Below, in pieces: positions 8,170-13,551 of a stretch of 22,816 nt of DNA (position 1 is its first letter; the number at the start of each line of letters is the position of its first letter). The translations under genes were made by a program, and so were the position numbers. This DNA comes from a virus. The notes beneath the pieces are model-generated. The model searched no databases. It was not told where the DNA came from and was given only the letters and a program-made list of their open reading frames with translations. Location: IMG/VR virus record IMGVR_UViG_3300042863_000119, positions 1-22,816 of that record, one strand, 5' to 3'.

Positions 8170-8209
8170 AGTAAAAACAAAACCGGGATATAGTAATTAT
8201 ATCCCGGTT
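8170..8209 (-). terminator. Intrinsic terminator upstream of gene 43
   Basis: A 12-bp perfect stem (AACCGGGATATA with TATATCCCGGTT, loop ATTAC, 8181-8209) is followed on the minus strand by TTGTTTTTAC. It would end transcripts from the Sm-like gene at 8228. The -10 box of the next promoter lies in the stem and loop. Confidence 0.85.
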
Positions 8210-8224
8210 ACGATTAGAAGTACA
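8196..8224 (-). promoter_or_regulatory. Promoter overlapping the terminator, drives gene 43
   Basis: The -35 box TGTACT (8219-8224) is 17 nt from TATAAT (8196-8201), with TAATCGT in the spacer. The predicted start, about 7 nt past the -10 box, falls at the end of the loop or in the 3' arm of the hairpin, so the new transcript could not refold the terminator. Confidence 0.7.
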
Positions 8225-8227
8225 ATC

Positions 8228-8536
8228 TTAAACTATAATTGAAGGTGGAATATCATTAGCTGCCGCTACGATAATCCCAGATCCAAAGATTCGATTGTAT
8301 TCATTGATCAATTTGATATCGAGTTCGATTTCACCAATGATGCCACGTTCATAAATTCGAACTACGCTATCTTTTGCGAATGGAGCAAATGGAGCAAAAG
8401 CTGCACCAACTCTTCCATCTTCTGTTTGCTGCACCACAATTTGTGCTGGCTTATTTAGAATATATCCATTCTGATCCTTTTCAGCATCAGAGATAATGTC
8501 TTCACCTGTTACTAGTCTGTACACTCTTACTGTCAT
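8228..8536 (-). CDS. Sm-like (LSM) small protein, copy 1
   Basis: A 102-residue beta-rich protein opening with MTVRVYRLVTGEDIISDAEK, followed by GYILNKPAQIVVQ, FAPFAPFAKDSVVRI and EYNRIFGSGI. The order of short strands with a G-E-x-I turn fits an Sm-like fold. I recall that a small protein of this type from a marine cyanophage-like source was solved as an Sm-like ring, but I have not verified the match. It is clearly paralogous to the protein at 21209-21580, with LVTGE, LN-P-Q, a FAPF/CPFT block and Y-N/D-R-(I/L) in the same order. If it is a true Sm-like ring it may bind RNA. GGAG lies 6 nt before the ATG. The gene ends just before the terminator and promoter of gene 43. Confidence 0.72.
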   Translation of the reverse strand: MTVRVYRLVTGEDIISDAEKDQNGYILNKPAQIVVQQTEDGRVGAAFAPFAPFAKDSVVRIYERGIIGEIELDIKLINEYNRIFGSGIIVAAANDIPPSIIV

Positions 8537-8549
8537 AATATTCTCCGTG

Positions 8550-8690
8550 TTAAATCATACCTCGACGCATTAAATTTCTCATGCGTTGTTCGAGGTCGTA
8601 ATGGTTAGTTGCATCAGCAAGGTATGCTTCGATCTCTTTCTGATAATCAACTGTGAAAGTCTTTAAGACCCAGTCCCAAAACTCTTTCAT
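8550..8690 (-). CDS. DUF3563-like small protein
   Basis: A 46-residue protein: MKEFWDWVLKTF, then IEAYLADATNHYDLEQRMR and LMRRGMI. The A/S-Y-L-x-x-A-x-(N/D)-x-x-D-L-E-x-R-M-R pattern is that of DUF3563, a short helical family seen in proteobacteria and phages and without known function. The ATG at 8690 overlaps the TGA of the 30-residue ORF before it as ATGA. It is followed 13 nt later by the Sm-like gene. The match is by motif from memory; the gene itself is well supported by its context and by filling an otherwise empty gap. Confidence 0.75.
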   Translation of the reverse strand: MKEFWDWVLKTFTVDYQKEIEAYLADATNHYDLEQRMRNLMRRGMI

Positions 8691-8779
8691 TTTACTTTAC
8701 CCGCCTTGTACTGTTTGTATTCGGCAAGATAAGCTTGAAGTTTACTTAATAGTAGATTAAAGCTTTGAACTAATCTCAT
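8687..8779 (-). CDS. Tiny overlapping ORF, 30 residues
   Basis: The ORF encodes MRLVQSFNLL followed by LSKLQAYLAEYKQYKAGKVK. It starts inside the last 23 nt of the Hsp20 gene and stops by ATGA overlap on the DUF3563-like gene. An AAGGGGA sequence sits 6 nt before the ATG. The product would be one amphipathic helix with a basic end. The perfect fit between two coupled genes and the ribosome site favour a real gene. Its length and the lack of any known relative keep the call tentative; it could also serve only to couple translation. Confidence 0.5.
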   Translation of the reverse strand: MRLVQSFNLLLSKLQAYLAEYKQYKAGKVK

Positions 8780-9254
8780 CTTTGTCCCCTTCAGTTAGGA
8801 ATTGTTTTTCACCTTTGGATTTGACAACAATCTTTTTTGGTTTCTTAGACTCCGGAACTAAACGCTCCAAAGCAATCTTAAGCATACCATTAAAGATTTC
8901 TGCATTTTTAACTTCTACTTGATCATTCAAAGCAAATGAACGAGTGAAAGCTCTATTAGCAATTCCTTTGAAAAGGAAGTCATCATCTTCAGCAGTTTGC
9001 ACATTACCTTTGACAACTAACTTATCACCATCAAGTTCAATATCGATATCATGTTGGCCAAAACCAGCTACAGCAATCTCAATCGTGTAGTGAGTGTCAT
9101 CATGTTTCTTGATATTATATGGTGGATAGTTTGGAATATTCTTCGTAACATCATCATGTAATTTTTGAAGACGAGAAAACTGGTCATCAAAACCAACAAA
9201 GAATTTATCCAAGTCTTTAGTGCCCCAGAAAGTAGGGATAAAATTGTTTCCCAT
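8757..9254 (-). CDS. hsp20: Small heat shock protein, Hsp20/IbpA type
   Basis: A 165-residue chaperone that would hold unfolding proteins for later refolding. The N-terminal arm (FVGFDDQFSRLQKL) and the YPPYNIKK entry to the alpha-crystallin domain (about 43-142) match bacterial IbpA. So do AVAGFGQHDI, KLVVKG, LFKGIANRAFTRSF and the NGMLKIALERLVPESKKPKKI block with its usual final strand. Hsp20 genes are a recurring feature of marine T4-like phages, where help in folding virion or replication proteins has been suggested. The start at 9254 has a strong AAGGAG 6-7 nt upstream. The reading frame continues upstream without such a site. It follows the possible phasin-like gene by 10 nt. Confidence 0.93.
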   Translation of the reverse strand: MGNNFIPTFWGTKDLDKFFVGFDDQFSRLQKLHDDVTKNIPNYPPYNIKKHDDTHYTIEIAVAGFGQHDIDIELDGDKLVVKGNVQTAEDDDFLFKGIANRAFTRSFALNDQVEVKNAEIFNGMLKIALERLVPESKKPKKIVVKSKGEKQFLTEGDKDEISSKL

Positions 9255-9264
9255 GATGATCTCC

Positions 9265-9489
9265 TTATTGTTTACTAAATGCTTTTTTAGCGTCAAACGT
9301 ATAAGCTGAAACGCCAAGTGTAGTAAAAAAATCTACATGGGCTTTAGCTACGATCTTAGCAAAAGAAGATTGTGCTGCAATAAATTGATTGAGGGGTTTT
9401 TTTAGTTCTTCGTTTTTGACGTAGGTCTCAACGAATTTAGATTTGATTCCTTGAAAAGAATCGATGGCTGTGTTAATGTTATTCAACAT
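9265..9489 (-). CDS. Small helical protein, possibly phasin-like
   Basis: A 74-residue all-helical protein. PLNQFIAAQSSFAKIVAKAH then VDFFTTLG has the amphipathic, Gln/Ala/Phe/Lys-rich character of phasins, proteins that coat polyhydroxyalkanoate granules. The resemblance is compositional and weak. It could be any short coiled-coil protein. An AGGAGA site lies 7 nt before the ATG at 9489. It is placed directly upstream of hsp20 and downstream of the structured RNA region, so both genes share whatever that region does. Confidence 0.6.
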   Translation of the reverse strand: MLNNINTAIDSFQGIKSKFVETYVKNEELKKPLNQFIAAQSSFAKIVAKAHVDFFTTLGVSAYTFDAKKAFSKQ

Positions 9490-9510
9490 TGTTTTCTCCT
9501 ATTAAGCGAG

Positions 9511-9541
9511 TTAAAATAAAATGATACCCCGAAGGCGTATC
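9511..9541 (-). terminator. UUCG-capped intrinsic terminator
   Basis: On the minus strand GATAC pairs with GTATC and CC with GG around a TTCG tetraloop, with one bulged G (9523-9541). ATTTTATTTT follows. C(UUCG)G hairpins are typical of T4 terminators. It would cut off transcripts before the phasin-like and hsp20 genes unless it is prevented from forming. Confidence 0.65.
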
Positions 9542-9713
9542 TGCTGGTTACTTTATCCAGCGCCTACTAACGAGAGGCAGTTCAATTGCTCGGACGCCTG
9601 AAGTTGATAGTCACCTATCTTCCTCTACCGTTTACGTCTGACGGCCCTAAGGTGGGTTCTGTCTGTGAAGGTGTTTCACAAGGTTACCTTCAACCTTGTT
9701 CCCATCCCGGGGA
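9511..9713 (-). ncRNA. Candidate structured RNA or leader upstream of phasin-like/hsp20
   Basis: This is the largest gene-free stretch in the window. On the minus strand it contains an 8-bp hairpin (9678-9699, ACAAGGTT with AACCTTGT). Its loop GAAGGT can pair with ACCTTC about 11 nt downstream. There is a GATAG/CTATC hairpin closed by a GTGA tetraloop (9606-9619). AGGC/GCCT and CGAG/CTCG pairings at 9571-9599 alternate as in a pseudoknot. A GGCGCTGG...CCAG...CGCC element (9534-9564) and a UUCG-capped hairpin with a T-rich tail at the 3' end complete it. By eye it is richer in G+C than its surroundings. No known RNA family is recognised. It could be an independent small RNA or a regulated 5' leader. 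Confidence 0.5.
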
Positions 9714-9905
9714 TTATTGCACAGCTTCTGGCGCTTCAGCTTTTGATGCGGCCTCAGCTTTTGCAGCAGCTTCTAGAGCTGGCAATTGCGGTTGAGCTTG
9801 TTGCTGCATATTGGCGATCAATCCAGCGACTTGTTCATAAGGTGCCTTTGCAAGAGCTGCAAGGATCAGATTAGCTTCTTCAAGCTTCAATTCAAAATTT
9901 AGCAT
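9714..9905 (-). CDS. Small conserved phage protein, unknown
   Basis: A 63-residue protein: MLNFELKLEEANLILAALAK, then PYEQVAGLIANMQQQAQPQL and an Ala/Glu/Lys-rich tail. The first part is a short strand followed by two helices. Proteins with this N-F-x-L-x-L-E-E-x-N-x-(I/V)-L-x-x-L pattern followed by P-x-x-x-V-x-x-L-I are, as I recall, common as single small genes in many tailed phages, without assigned function. GGAG lies 6 nt before the ATG, and the gene begins 11 nt after regA stops. The low-complexity tail (AAAKAEAASKAEAPEA) is probably disordered. Confidence 0.75.
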   Translation of the reverse strand: MLNFELKLEEANLILAALAKAPYEQVAGLIANMQQQAQPQLPALEAAAKAEAASKAEAPEAVQ

Positions 9906-9916
9906 GGTTTCTCCAT

Positions 9917-10342
9917 TTACTTAGTACTAGGTTTTTTGCCAATGTTATATTTGGCAGTTAGAGTCCAGTCGGCTTTCTCCTTAAAGGATACTACCTTAAT
10001 CTGCGACAACGAAACACGTTGTTCTGCTTTCGCCAAAACAACGATCTTTAACAATCCCCAATCTGATAACAGACCAGCGATAGTATTTCTACGTTCAATA
10101 TCTCCTGAAGTAATGTTTGCCTCTTTACCGTCGAGCGCAAACAGTTCTTTAAAGTGAACGATAAAGTATCTACCTTGCTTATGCAAGATGTGGCAAGATT
10201 GATACAGTGTTTTATCTTTACGGGAAGCTACTCCGATACGAGTAAGCGTTTCACGAACCTTTAGAAAATTATCTGGTTCTGGCAACGTCACTTCAAGCAT
10301 GGAGTCTGGAGTCCAGTCGTAATATATTAATTCTACAGTCAT
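9917..10342 (-). CDS. regA: Translational repressor RegA
   Basis: A 141-residue RNA-binding protein. T4 RegA represses translation of many early mRNAs, including its own and those of gp44 and gp45, by covering their initiation sites. FLKVRETLTRIGVASRKDKT, LYQSCHILHKQGRYFIVHFK and LLSDWGLL match T4 RegA closely. T4 RegA begins at the residue equivalent to M15 here. The ATG at 10342 adds MTVELIYYDWTPDS but has AAAGGA at a good distance, and no site precedes the inner ATG (10300), so I keep the longer form. The gene follows gp62 as in T4. A late-type promoter lies at 10394-10401, unusual for a T4 early regulator. Confidence 0.95.
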   Translation of the reverse strand: MTVELIYYDWTPDSMLEVTLPEPDNFLKVRETLTRIGVASRKDKTLYQSCHILHKQGRYFIVHFKELFALDGKEANITSGDIERRNTIAGLLSDWGLLKIVVLAKAEQRVSLSQIKVVSFKEKADWTLTAKYNIGKKPSTK

Positions 10343-10393
10343 TTCACATTCCTTTTACTTATTATTGTCATAACAAATCTCATTAGACCATAG

Positions 10394-10401
10394 TATTTAT
10401 A
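10394..10401 (-). promoter_or_regulatory. T4-type late promoter, TATAAATA
   Basis: An exact TATAAATA, continuing CTATG, lies on the minus strand in the 62-nt gap between genes 62 and regA. This is the T4 late consensus recognised by gp55-loaded RNA polymerase, and gp55 is encoded in the window. It is the only exact intergenic copy I found here. Confidence 0.65.
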
Positions 10402-10404
10402 CGA

Positions 10405-10785
10405 TTAGCGTCCTCCTGTTTTATACTTTTCCTTCATTTCTTTTAATTGAGTTTCAGTAAGTAACTCGATAGCTTGGGTTGCTTTCTGAGCAGAGTAGTT
10501 GTACTCCTTCATGATCATCTGAATGTCTTCAGAGTTCTGATCACGCTTATGCCACTTAGAGAATCGCTTCTTCTTTGGAACACCAATTCTATAAAAATCG
10601 AATTGCCAGTTCTTAGGAATACTTGCAAACTGATTCATTTCGTTTGCGTACATTACTGTGTCAGAAAAGTACGACAATCCACGATTAACCATGAAAGGAA
10701 CGTATTCCTTTTCAGTATGAGGATCTTCTTTAATAAGATCCTTCTTAGTATCGTTGATTGCGTTTAGGAAGTCAAAGAAGCTCAT
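10405..10785 (-). CDS. 62: Clamp-loader small subunit (T4 gp62)
   Basis: A 126-residue protein, much shorter than T4 gp62. The pattern Y-V-P-F-M-V-N-R-x-L-S-Y-F followed by A-N-E-M-N, then GVPKKKRFSKWHKRD, matches the T4 order (FMVENALSQF, YAMNLIGS, AVPRGKRYGKWAK). With four gp44 subunits it would load the gp45 clamp using ATP; it has no nucleotide-binding motif itself. Its position between gene 44 and regA is the T4 arrangement and is strong support. The ATG overlaps the upstream stop as ATGA. The missing length lies at both ends, so this may be close to a minimal form. Confidence 0.9.
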   Translation of the reverse strand: MSFFDFLNAINDTKKDLIKEDPHTEKEYVPFMVNRGLSYFSDTVMYANEMNQFASIPKNWQFDFYRIGVPKKKRFSKWHKRDQNSEDIQMIMKEYNYSAQKATQAIELLTETQLKEMKEKYKTGGR

Positions 10786-11105
10786 CGTGATTTTAATTTT
10801 TGTAGATCATCAGGTTTAGCATTGAATAACTTACCTGGAAACTTTTCCATAAGAATATCTTCTAGCTTTTCCATTGAAGGACCATGTGCTAAGTACGATC
10901 CATCTTCTCGTCTGTAGACGAAGAATACTCCATCGTGATCTTCAACACTGATATCAATAACTTTACTTTTAAATTCTTCAACAATGTCTTCAGATATTTC
11001 TTCTATGTGTTCGTTAATACGCTTTACAGCAACGTGTTCGCGTAGTTTCCATCCAAGAAAAAAACCAAAAGCAAATATACAAGTAATTGCTAGAAATATT
11101 TCCAT
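10782..11105 (-). CDS. Membrane-anchored small protein, unknown
   Basis: A 107-residue protein with an N-terminal hydrophobic segment, IFLAITCIFAFGFFLGW (about 3-19). It is followed by basic residues (KLREHVAVKR), so the rest probably faces the cytoplasm. The body has an acidic helix (NEHIEEISEDIVEEF) and a small beta-rich part (DISVEDHDGVFFVYRREDGS). No family is recognised. It is inserted between genes 44 and 62, which are adjacent in T4. It begins one base after the gene 44 stop and overlaps gene 62 as ATGA. No clear ribosome site is visible, so it probably depends on coupling. A membrane protein within the clamp-loader operon is unexpected. Confidence 0.75.
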   Translation of the reverse strand: MEIFLAITCIFAFGFFLGWKLREHVAVKRINEHIEEISEDIVEEFKSKVIDISVEDHDGVFFVYRREDGSYLAHGPSMEKLEDILMEKFPGKLFNAKPDDLQKLKSR

Positions 11106-11106
11106 T

Positions 11107-12045
11107 TTATTTAAACTTTAGTTGAGCCATGATTTCAGTAAGTGCTGCCATCGTATTGATTTCACGATCTGCAACAAATGCTGCTTTGTATTGGTAATCA
11201 GCAAGAATCAAAACCAATTGAGGAACAGAACCCTGTTCCATATAGTCGTTTGCTTTATCATAAAGCTTACGAAACAATTCAGTAGATTCTACATCAGAAT
11301 TTTTACCAACCCACTTGCGCACTTCAGTAAAGTTCTTAGCTTTAAGATTCTTTACAAGTTCTACGTATGATTCATCGCCAAGGTTGACAAGTAAACCTGC
11401 ATCAATCTTGCCTGATACAGAATAGCGCTGTAGTTCATTAAGAATACGGCGATAGTCTGGAAAGTATTTAGTAATTAGTTCAGCAACTACTTTACCATCA
11501 GCCTCAACTTTTTCGAATGAAAGAATGTCAAGAACACGACGATAGAATCCTGCAGCAATCTTTGGCTTTTCAGAATTATCTATTTTGAATTCGACCACTG
11601 CACACCTAGAATGCAAAGGTTCGATGATTCTGTTTTTGAAGTTGCAAGTAAAGATGAATCGACAGTTATTACTAAACTCTTCGATGAAGCCACGTAGAGC
11701 AGGCTGAGTAGAATTAGCGTTAAGATAATCAGCTTCATCGAGGATAACCACTTTCTTAGAATCAGTTAGAGATACAGAAGATGCAAAGCTCTTGATCTTA
11801 TTACGAAGTACATCAATACCAGATTCTTCAGAACCGTTAATGAATAGATACTCTGCACCGATCTCATTGCATAGTGCTTTTGCAACTGTAGTTTTACCTA
11901 CGCCTGCACCACCACAGAACAAGAAGTTAGGCAACTCTCCGGAGTTAATAAACTCGCGGAAAGTGTTCTTCATTGAATCTGGTAGAATACATTCGTCGAT
12001 AGTTTGAGGACGATACTTTTCAACCCAGAGATATTGATTACTCAT
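11107..12045 (-). CDS. 44: Clamp-loader ATPase subunit (T4 gp44)
   Basis: A 312-residue AAA+ protein. From ATG 12045 it opens with YLWVEKYRPQTIDECILP, the RFC-type start. Walker A is GGAGVGKT (45-52), Walker B ILDEAD (101-106), sensor 1 TCNFKNRI and the arginine-finger SRC box 146-148 (PLHSRC). The C-terminal helical collar follows. Length is close to T4 gp44 (about 319). Four copies with gp62 open and load the gp45 ring at primer ends. The chosen start has AAAGG a few nt upstream. The frame extends 14 residues further upstream without support. Its start overlaps the 49-residue ORF before it by 8 nt. T4 RegA represses gp44, so similar control is likely here. Confidence 0.97.
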   Translation of the reverse strand: MSNQYLWVEKYRPQTIDECILPDSMKNTFREFINSGELPNFLFCGGAGVGKTTVAKALCNEIGAEYLFINGSEESGIDVLRNKIKSFASSVSLTDSKKVVILDEADYLNANSTQPALRGFIEEFSNNCRFIFTCNFKNRIIEPLHSRCAVVEFKIDNSEKPKIAAGFYRRVLDILSFEKVEADGKVVAELITKYFPDYRRILNELQRYSVSGKIDAGLLVNLGDESYVELVKNLKAKNFTEVRKWVGKNSDVESTELFRKLYDKANDYMEQGSVPQLVLILADYQYKAAFVADREINTMAALTEIMAQLKFK

Positions 12046-12187
12046 CGTAGCCTTTTCCAAAACCAATGTAAATATTGAAACAACCAATTAAAAGAGTGAT
12101 TGAAATTTGATGCGGAAAGGGGTCAACTGAAATGAACAGTCCAAACCCCCTCACCACACTAATAACAAATCTAGGACCGGATCCCAT
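12038..12187 (-). CDS. Small beta-rich ORF between genes 45 and 44
   Basis: A 49-residue ORF: MGSGPRFVISVVRGFGLFIS, then DPFPHQISITLLIGCFNIYI and GFGKGYDE. The alternation of hydrophobic residues suggests four or five beta strands rather than a membrane helix. GGAG lies 8 nt before the ATG, which itself begins 2 nt after the gene 45 stop. The ORF runs through the whole gap and ends in the first codons of gene 44 (8-nt overlap). That tight fit with a ribosome site makes it likely to be translated and to couple clamp and loader synthesis. No family is assigned. Confidence 0.6.
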   Translation of the reverse strand: MGSGPRFVISVVRGFGLFISVDPFPHQISITLLIGCFNIYIGFGKGYDE

Positions 12188-12188
12188 T

Positions 12189-12848
12189 TTAGAACTCCGA
12201 GTCAGCTTCAACAGCAATGAAGTATGTCAAGTCAGAAGCAGTATGCTTAAAACGAGAGATCTTCTTCTTAGAGATTTCGACTGTATAGTCATTAGGCAAC
12301 ATCTTCAAGTTTTCTACTTTCAGATTAGCTTTGAATGTTTCATCTGTATCGCCAAGGATAACTTCATATGCATTGGATGTATCGTTCTTCTTATCGGAAA
12401 CAATAACCTTAAGCTTACCATCTGTACCTACAATAGATACATCACTTGCTTTCAATGCAGATGATGTACGCTGAATCATAGCCAGTTGCGATGCATCGAG
12501 CGTGAACGTAACGTCTGCTGCTGGAAACTTGATAGTTGTTGGCGCTGACTTGACAACACCTTCGCCTGCTGCGAAGTACTTAATGCGAGAGGTTCCACCA
12601 TCTGAAACCAATACATATTTTTCTTGGAAGTCGAGGTTAGTCGTTTGGAAGAGAGATACCACATTCAGAAACTCGTTAAGATCGTAAATACCAAAGTCCA
12701 TCGGAAGGTCTTCAGCAATCGTGGCTTCTGCCATGACGTTTTTACCTTCAGAGATTGTAGCCAACTTATTGCCAGCCTTGAGCATCAGACTTCCATTAAT
12801 ACCTGCGAAGTTTTTGATGAGTGTTAGTGTGTCTTTTGACAGTTCCAT
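12189..12848 (-). CDS. 45: Sliding clamp (T4 gp45)
   Basis: A 219-residue processivity factor forming a trimeric ring on DNA. The start MELSKDTLTLIKNFAGINGS matches the T4 N-terminus, and FGIYDLNEFLNVVSLF, GTSRIKYFAAGEG and the end YFIAVEADSEF also match. T4 gp45 is 228 residues. The ring tethers polymerase gp43, and in T4 it is also the mobile activator of late transcription through gp55. In this window both partners carry a SLxxFF-type clamp motif. The ATG overlaps the preceding stop as TAATG, with AAAGG upstream. Expression probably begins at the promoter at 13535-13563. Confidence 0.96.
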   Translation of the reverse strand: MELSKDTLTLIKNFAGINGSLMLKAGNKLATISEGKNVMAEATIAEDLPMDFGIYDLNEFLNVVSLFQTTNLDFQEKYVLVSDGGTSRIKYFAAGEGVVKSAPTTIKFPAADVTFTLDASQLAMIQRTSSALKASDVSIVGTDGKLKVIVSDKKNDTSNAYEVILGDTDETFKANLKVENLKMLPNDYTVEISKKKISRFKHTASDLTYFIAVEADSEF

Positions 12849-13171
12849 TATTTGCCTTTCTGTTTGTTGAATGCATCAACAATTCTTTCATGTTGTTCGA
12901 CTGAGCAGTAGAGAGTCCATTCACGTGGCCCAGTGTTTTCTGCGTCAGTGGGTAAGTTATAACCTAAGACAGTACATGGTCGACTTCCATAATCATTGCG
13001 TTCAACTGAGAAGCATTTGATCTTATTAAAGTCGATAGACACTGTTGCTTTAGAAGTATCTTCGTCATTCTTAACTCGCAGTAGTTCTGCTTTAAGACGT
13101 TCAACATTAGCGTTGGCATCTTCGAGTTTAACTTTAAGATTTGAAACTTCAAGTTTGCTTGTGAAAAACAT
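12848..13171 (-). CDS. Coiled-coil small protein, unknown
   Basis: A 107-residue protein. Residues about 5-40 form a likely coiled coil (KLEVSNLKVKLEDANANVER then LKAELLRVK). A compact second half has strands ATVSIDFNKIKCFSVERND and WTLYCSVEQHERIVDAF. I do not recognise it. It starts by TAATG overlap on the diphosphohydrolase-like gene, with AAGGA upstream. It ends by TAATG overlap on the sliding clamp, so translation of gene 45 is likely coupled to it. That position suggests a replication accessory, but nothing in the sequence proves this. Confidence 0.75.
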   Translation of the reverse strand: MFFTSKLEVSNLKVKLEDANANVERLKAELLRVKNDEDTSKATVSIDFNKIKCFSVERNDYGSRPCTVLGYNLPTDAENTGPREWTLYCSVEQHERIVDAFNKQKGK

Positions 13172-13506
13172 TATTTGTCCTTAGAGTATTTGACATCGTG
13201 TTCGTATAGAAAAGCAAGGCAACACATTGCATGTGCCAAGTGATGAATATCAGATTCTGGATCAATCTGTTCACCCATTTTCCATGCCCAGATGTGACGT
13301 TCTAGTGCATCAAAATATCGAGTCTTAGATTCTGGAACATGTTTCCAGTTATCCGGTTCATACTTTTCTGCACCAAATGTTAGTACCTTTACCATTTCAG
13401 CAAAGGCAAGAGGTGGAGTTAAACCATAGCGCAGTTTGCCACCATCAAACTTGCGACCACCGGTAGTAGCGGTTTGTGATTTCTTAATGATATCTTTAGT
13501 TGACAT
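13171..13506 (-). CDS. dATP/dGTP diphosphohydrolase-like protein (DUF5664)
   Basis: A 111-residue helical protein. RKFDGGKLRYGLTPP (18-32), FGAEKYEPDNW (44-54), RYFDALERH (63-71), GEQIDPES and HHLAHAMCCLAFL (88-100) are the family blocks. They belong to phage proteins annotated as dATP/dGTP diphosphohydrolase-like (DUF5664). The His and acidic residues would bind metal and nucleotide. The predicted job is removal or reshaping of purine deoxynucleotides during phage DNA synthesis; specificity is not visible. I place the start at ATG 13506; the frame continues upstream into the terminator. No clear ribosome site precedes it. The leader from the promoter at 13535-13563 would be only about 22 nt. 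Confidence 0.82.
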   Translation of the reverse strand: MSTKDIIKKSQTATTGGRKFDGGKLRYGLTPPLAFAEMVKVLTFGAEKYEPDNWKHVPESKTRYFDALERHIWAWKMGEQIDPESDIHHLAHAMCCLAFLYEHDVKYSKDK

Positions 13507-13510
13507 ATGT

Positions 13511-13551
13511 AGAAATAAAAAGAGGACCTGAGTTATTATACCCAAGTCCTC
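13511..13551 (-). terminator. Intrinsic terminator overlapping a promoter
   Basis: A 12-bp stem with one G-U and one terminal U-G pair (GAGGACTTGGGT with ACTCAGGTCCTC, loop ATAATA, 13522-13551) is followed on the minus strand by TTTTTATTTCT. It separates the winged-helix-like gene from the nucleotide-hydrolase, gene 45 and gene 44 operon. Confidence 0.85.

Noticed and set aside
9571-9600. tRNA-like T-arm (GTTCAATTGC)
   Set aside because: The flanking bases do not form a 5-bp T stem and no acceptor or anticodon arm can be built around it.
9571-9713. Resemblance of the structured RNA to RNase P conserved regions (ACAGAACCC..CTTA and GAGGAA)
   Set aside because: The blocks occur in reversed order relative to RNase P RNA, and the flanking conserved elements I know of are not visible. 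An Infernal search with the bacterial RNase P model would settle it; a significant permuted hit would revive the idea.
9586-9874. Plus-strand reading frames across the RNA region
   Set aside because: They run through the structured spacer and antisense to the small conserved gene at 9714-9905, have no ribosome site and no family resemblance.
12046-12087. Longer N-terminus for gp44
   Set aside because: The frame is open for 14 more residues, but these have no resemblance to clamp loaders and the inner ATG has a purine-rich ribosome site and aligns with T4.
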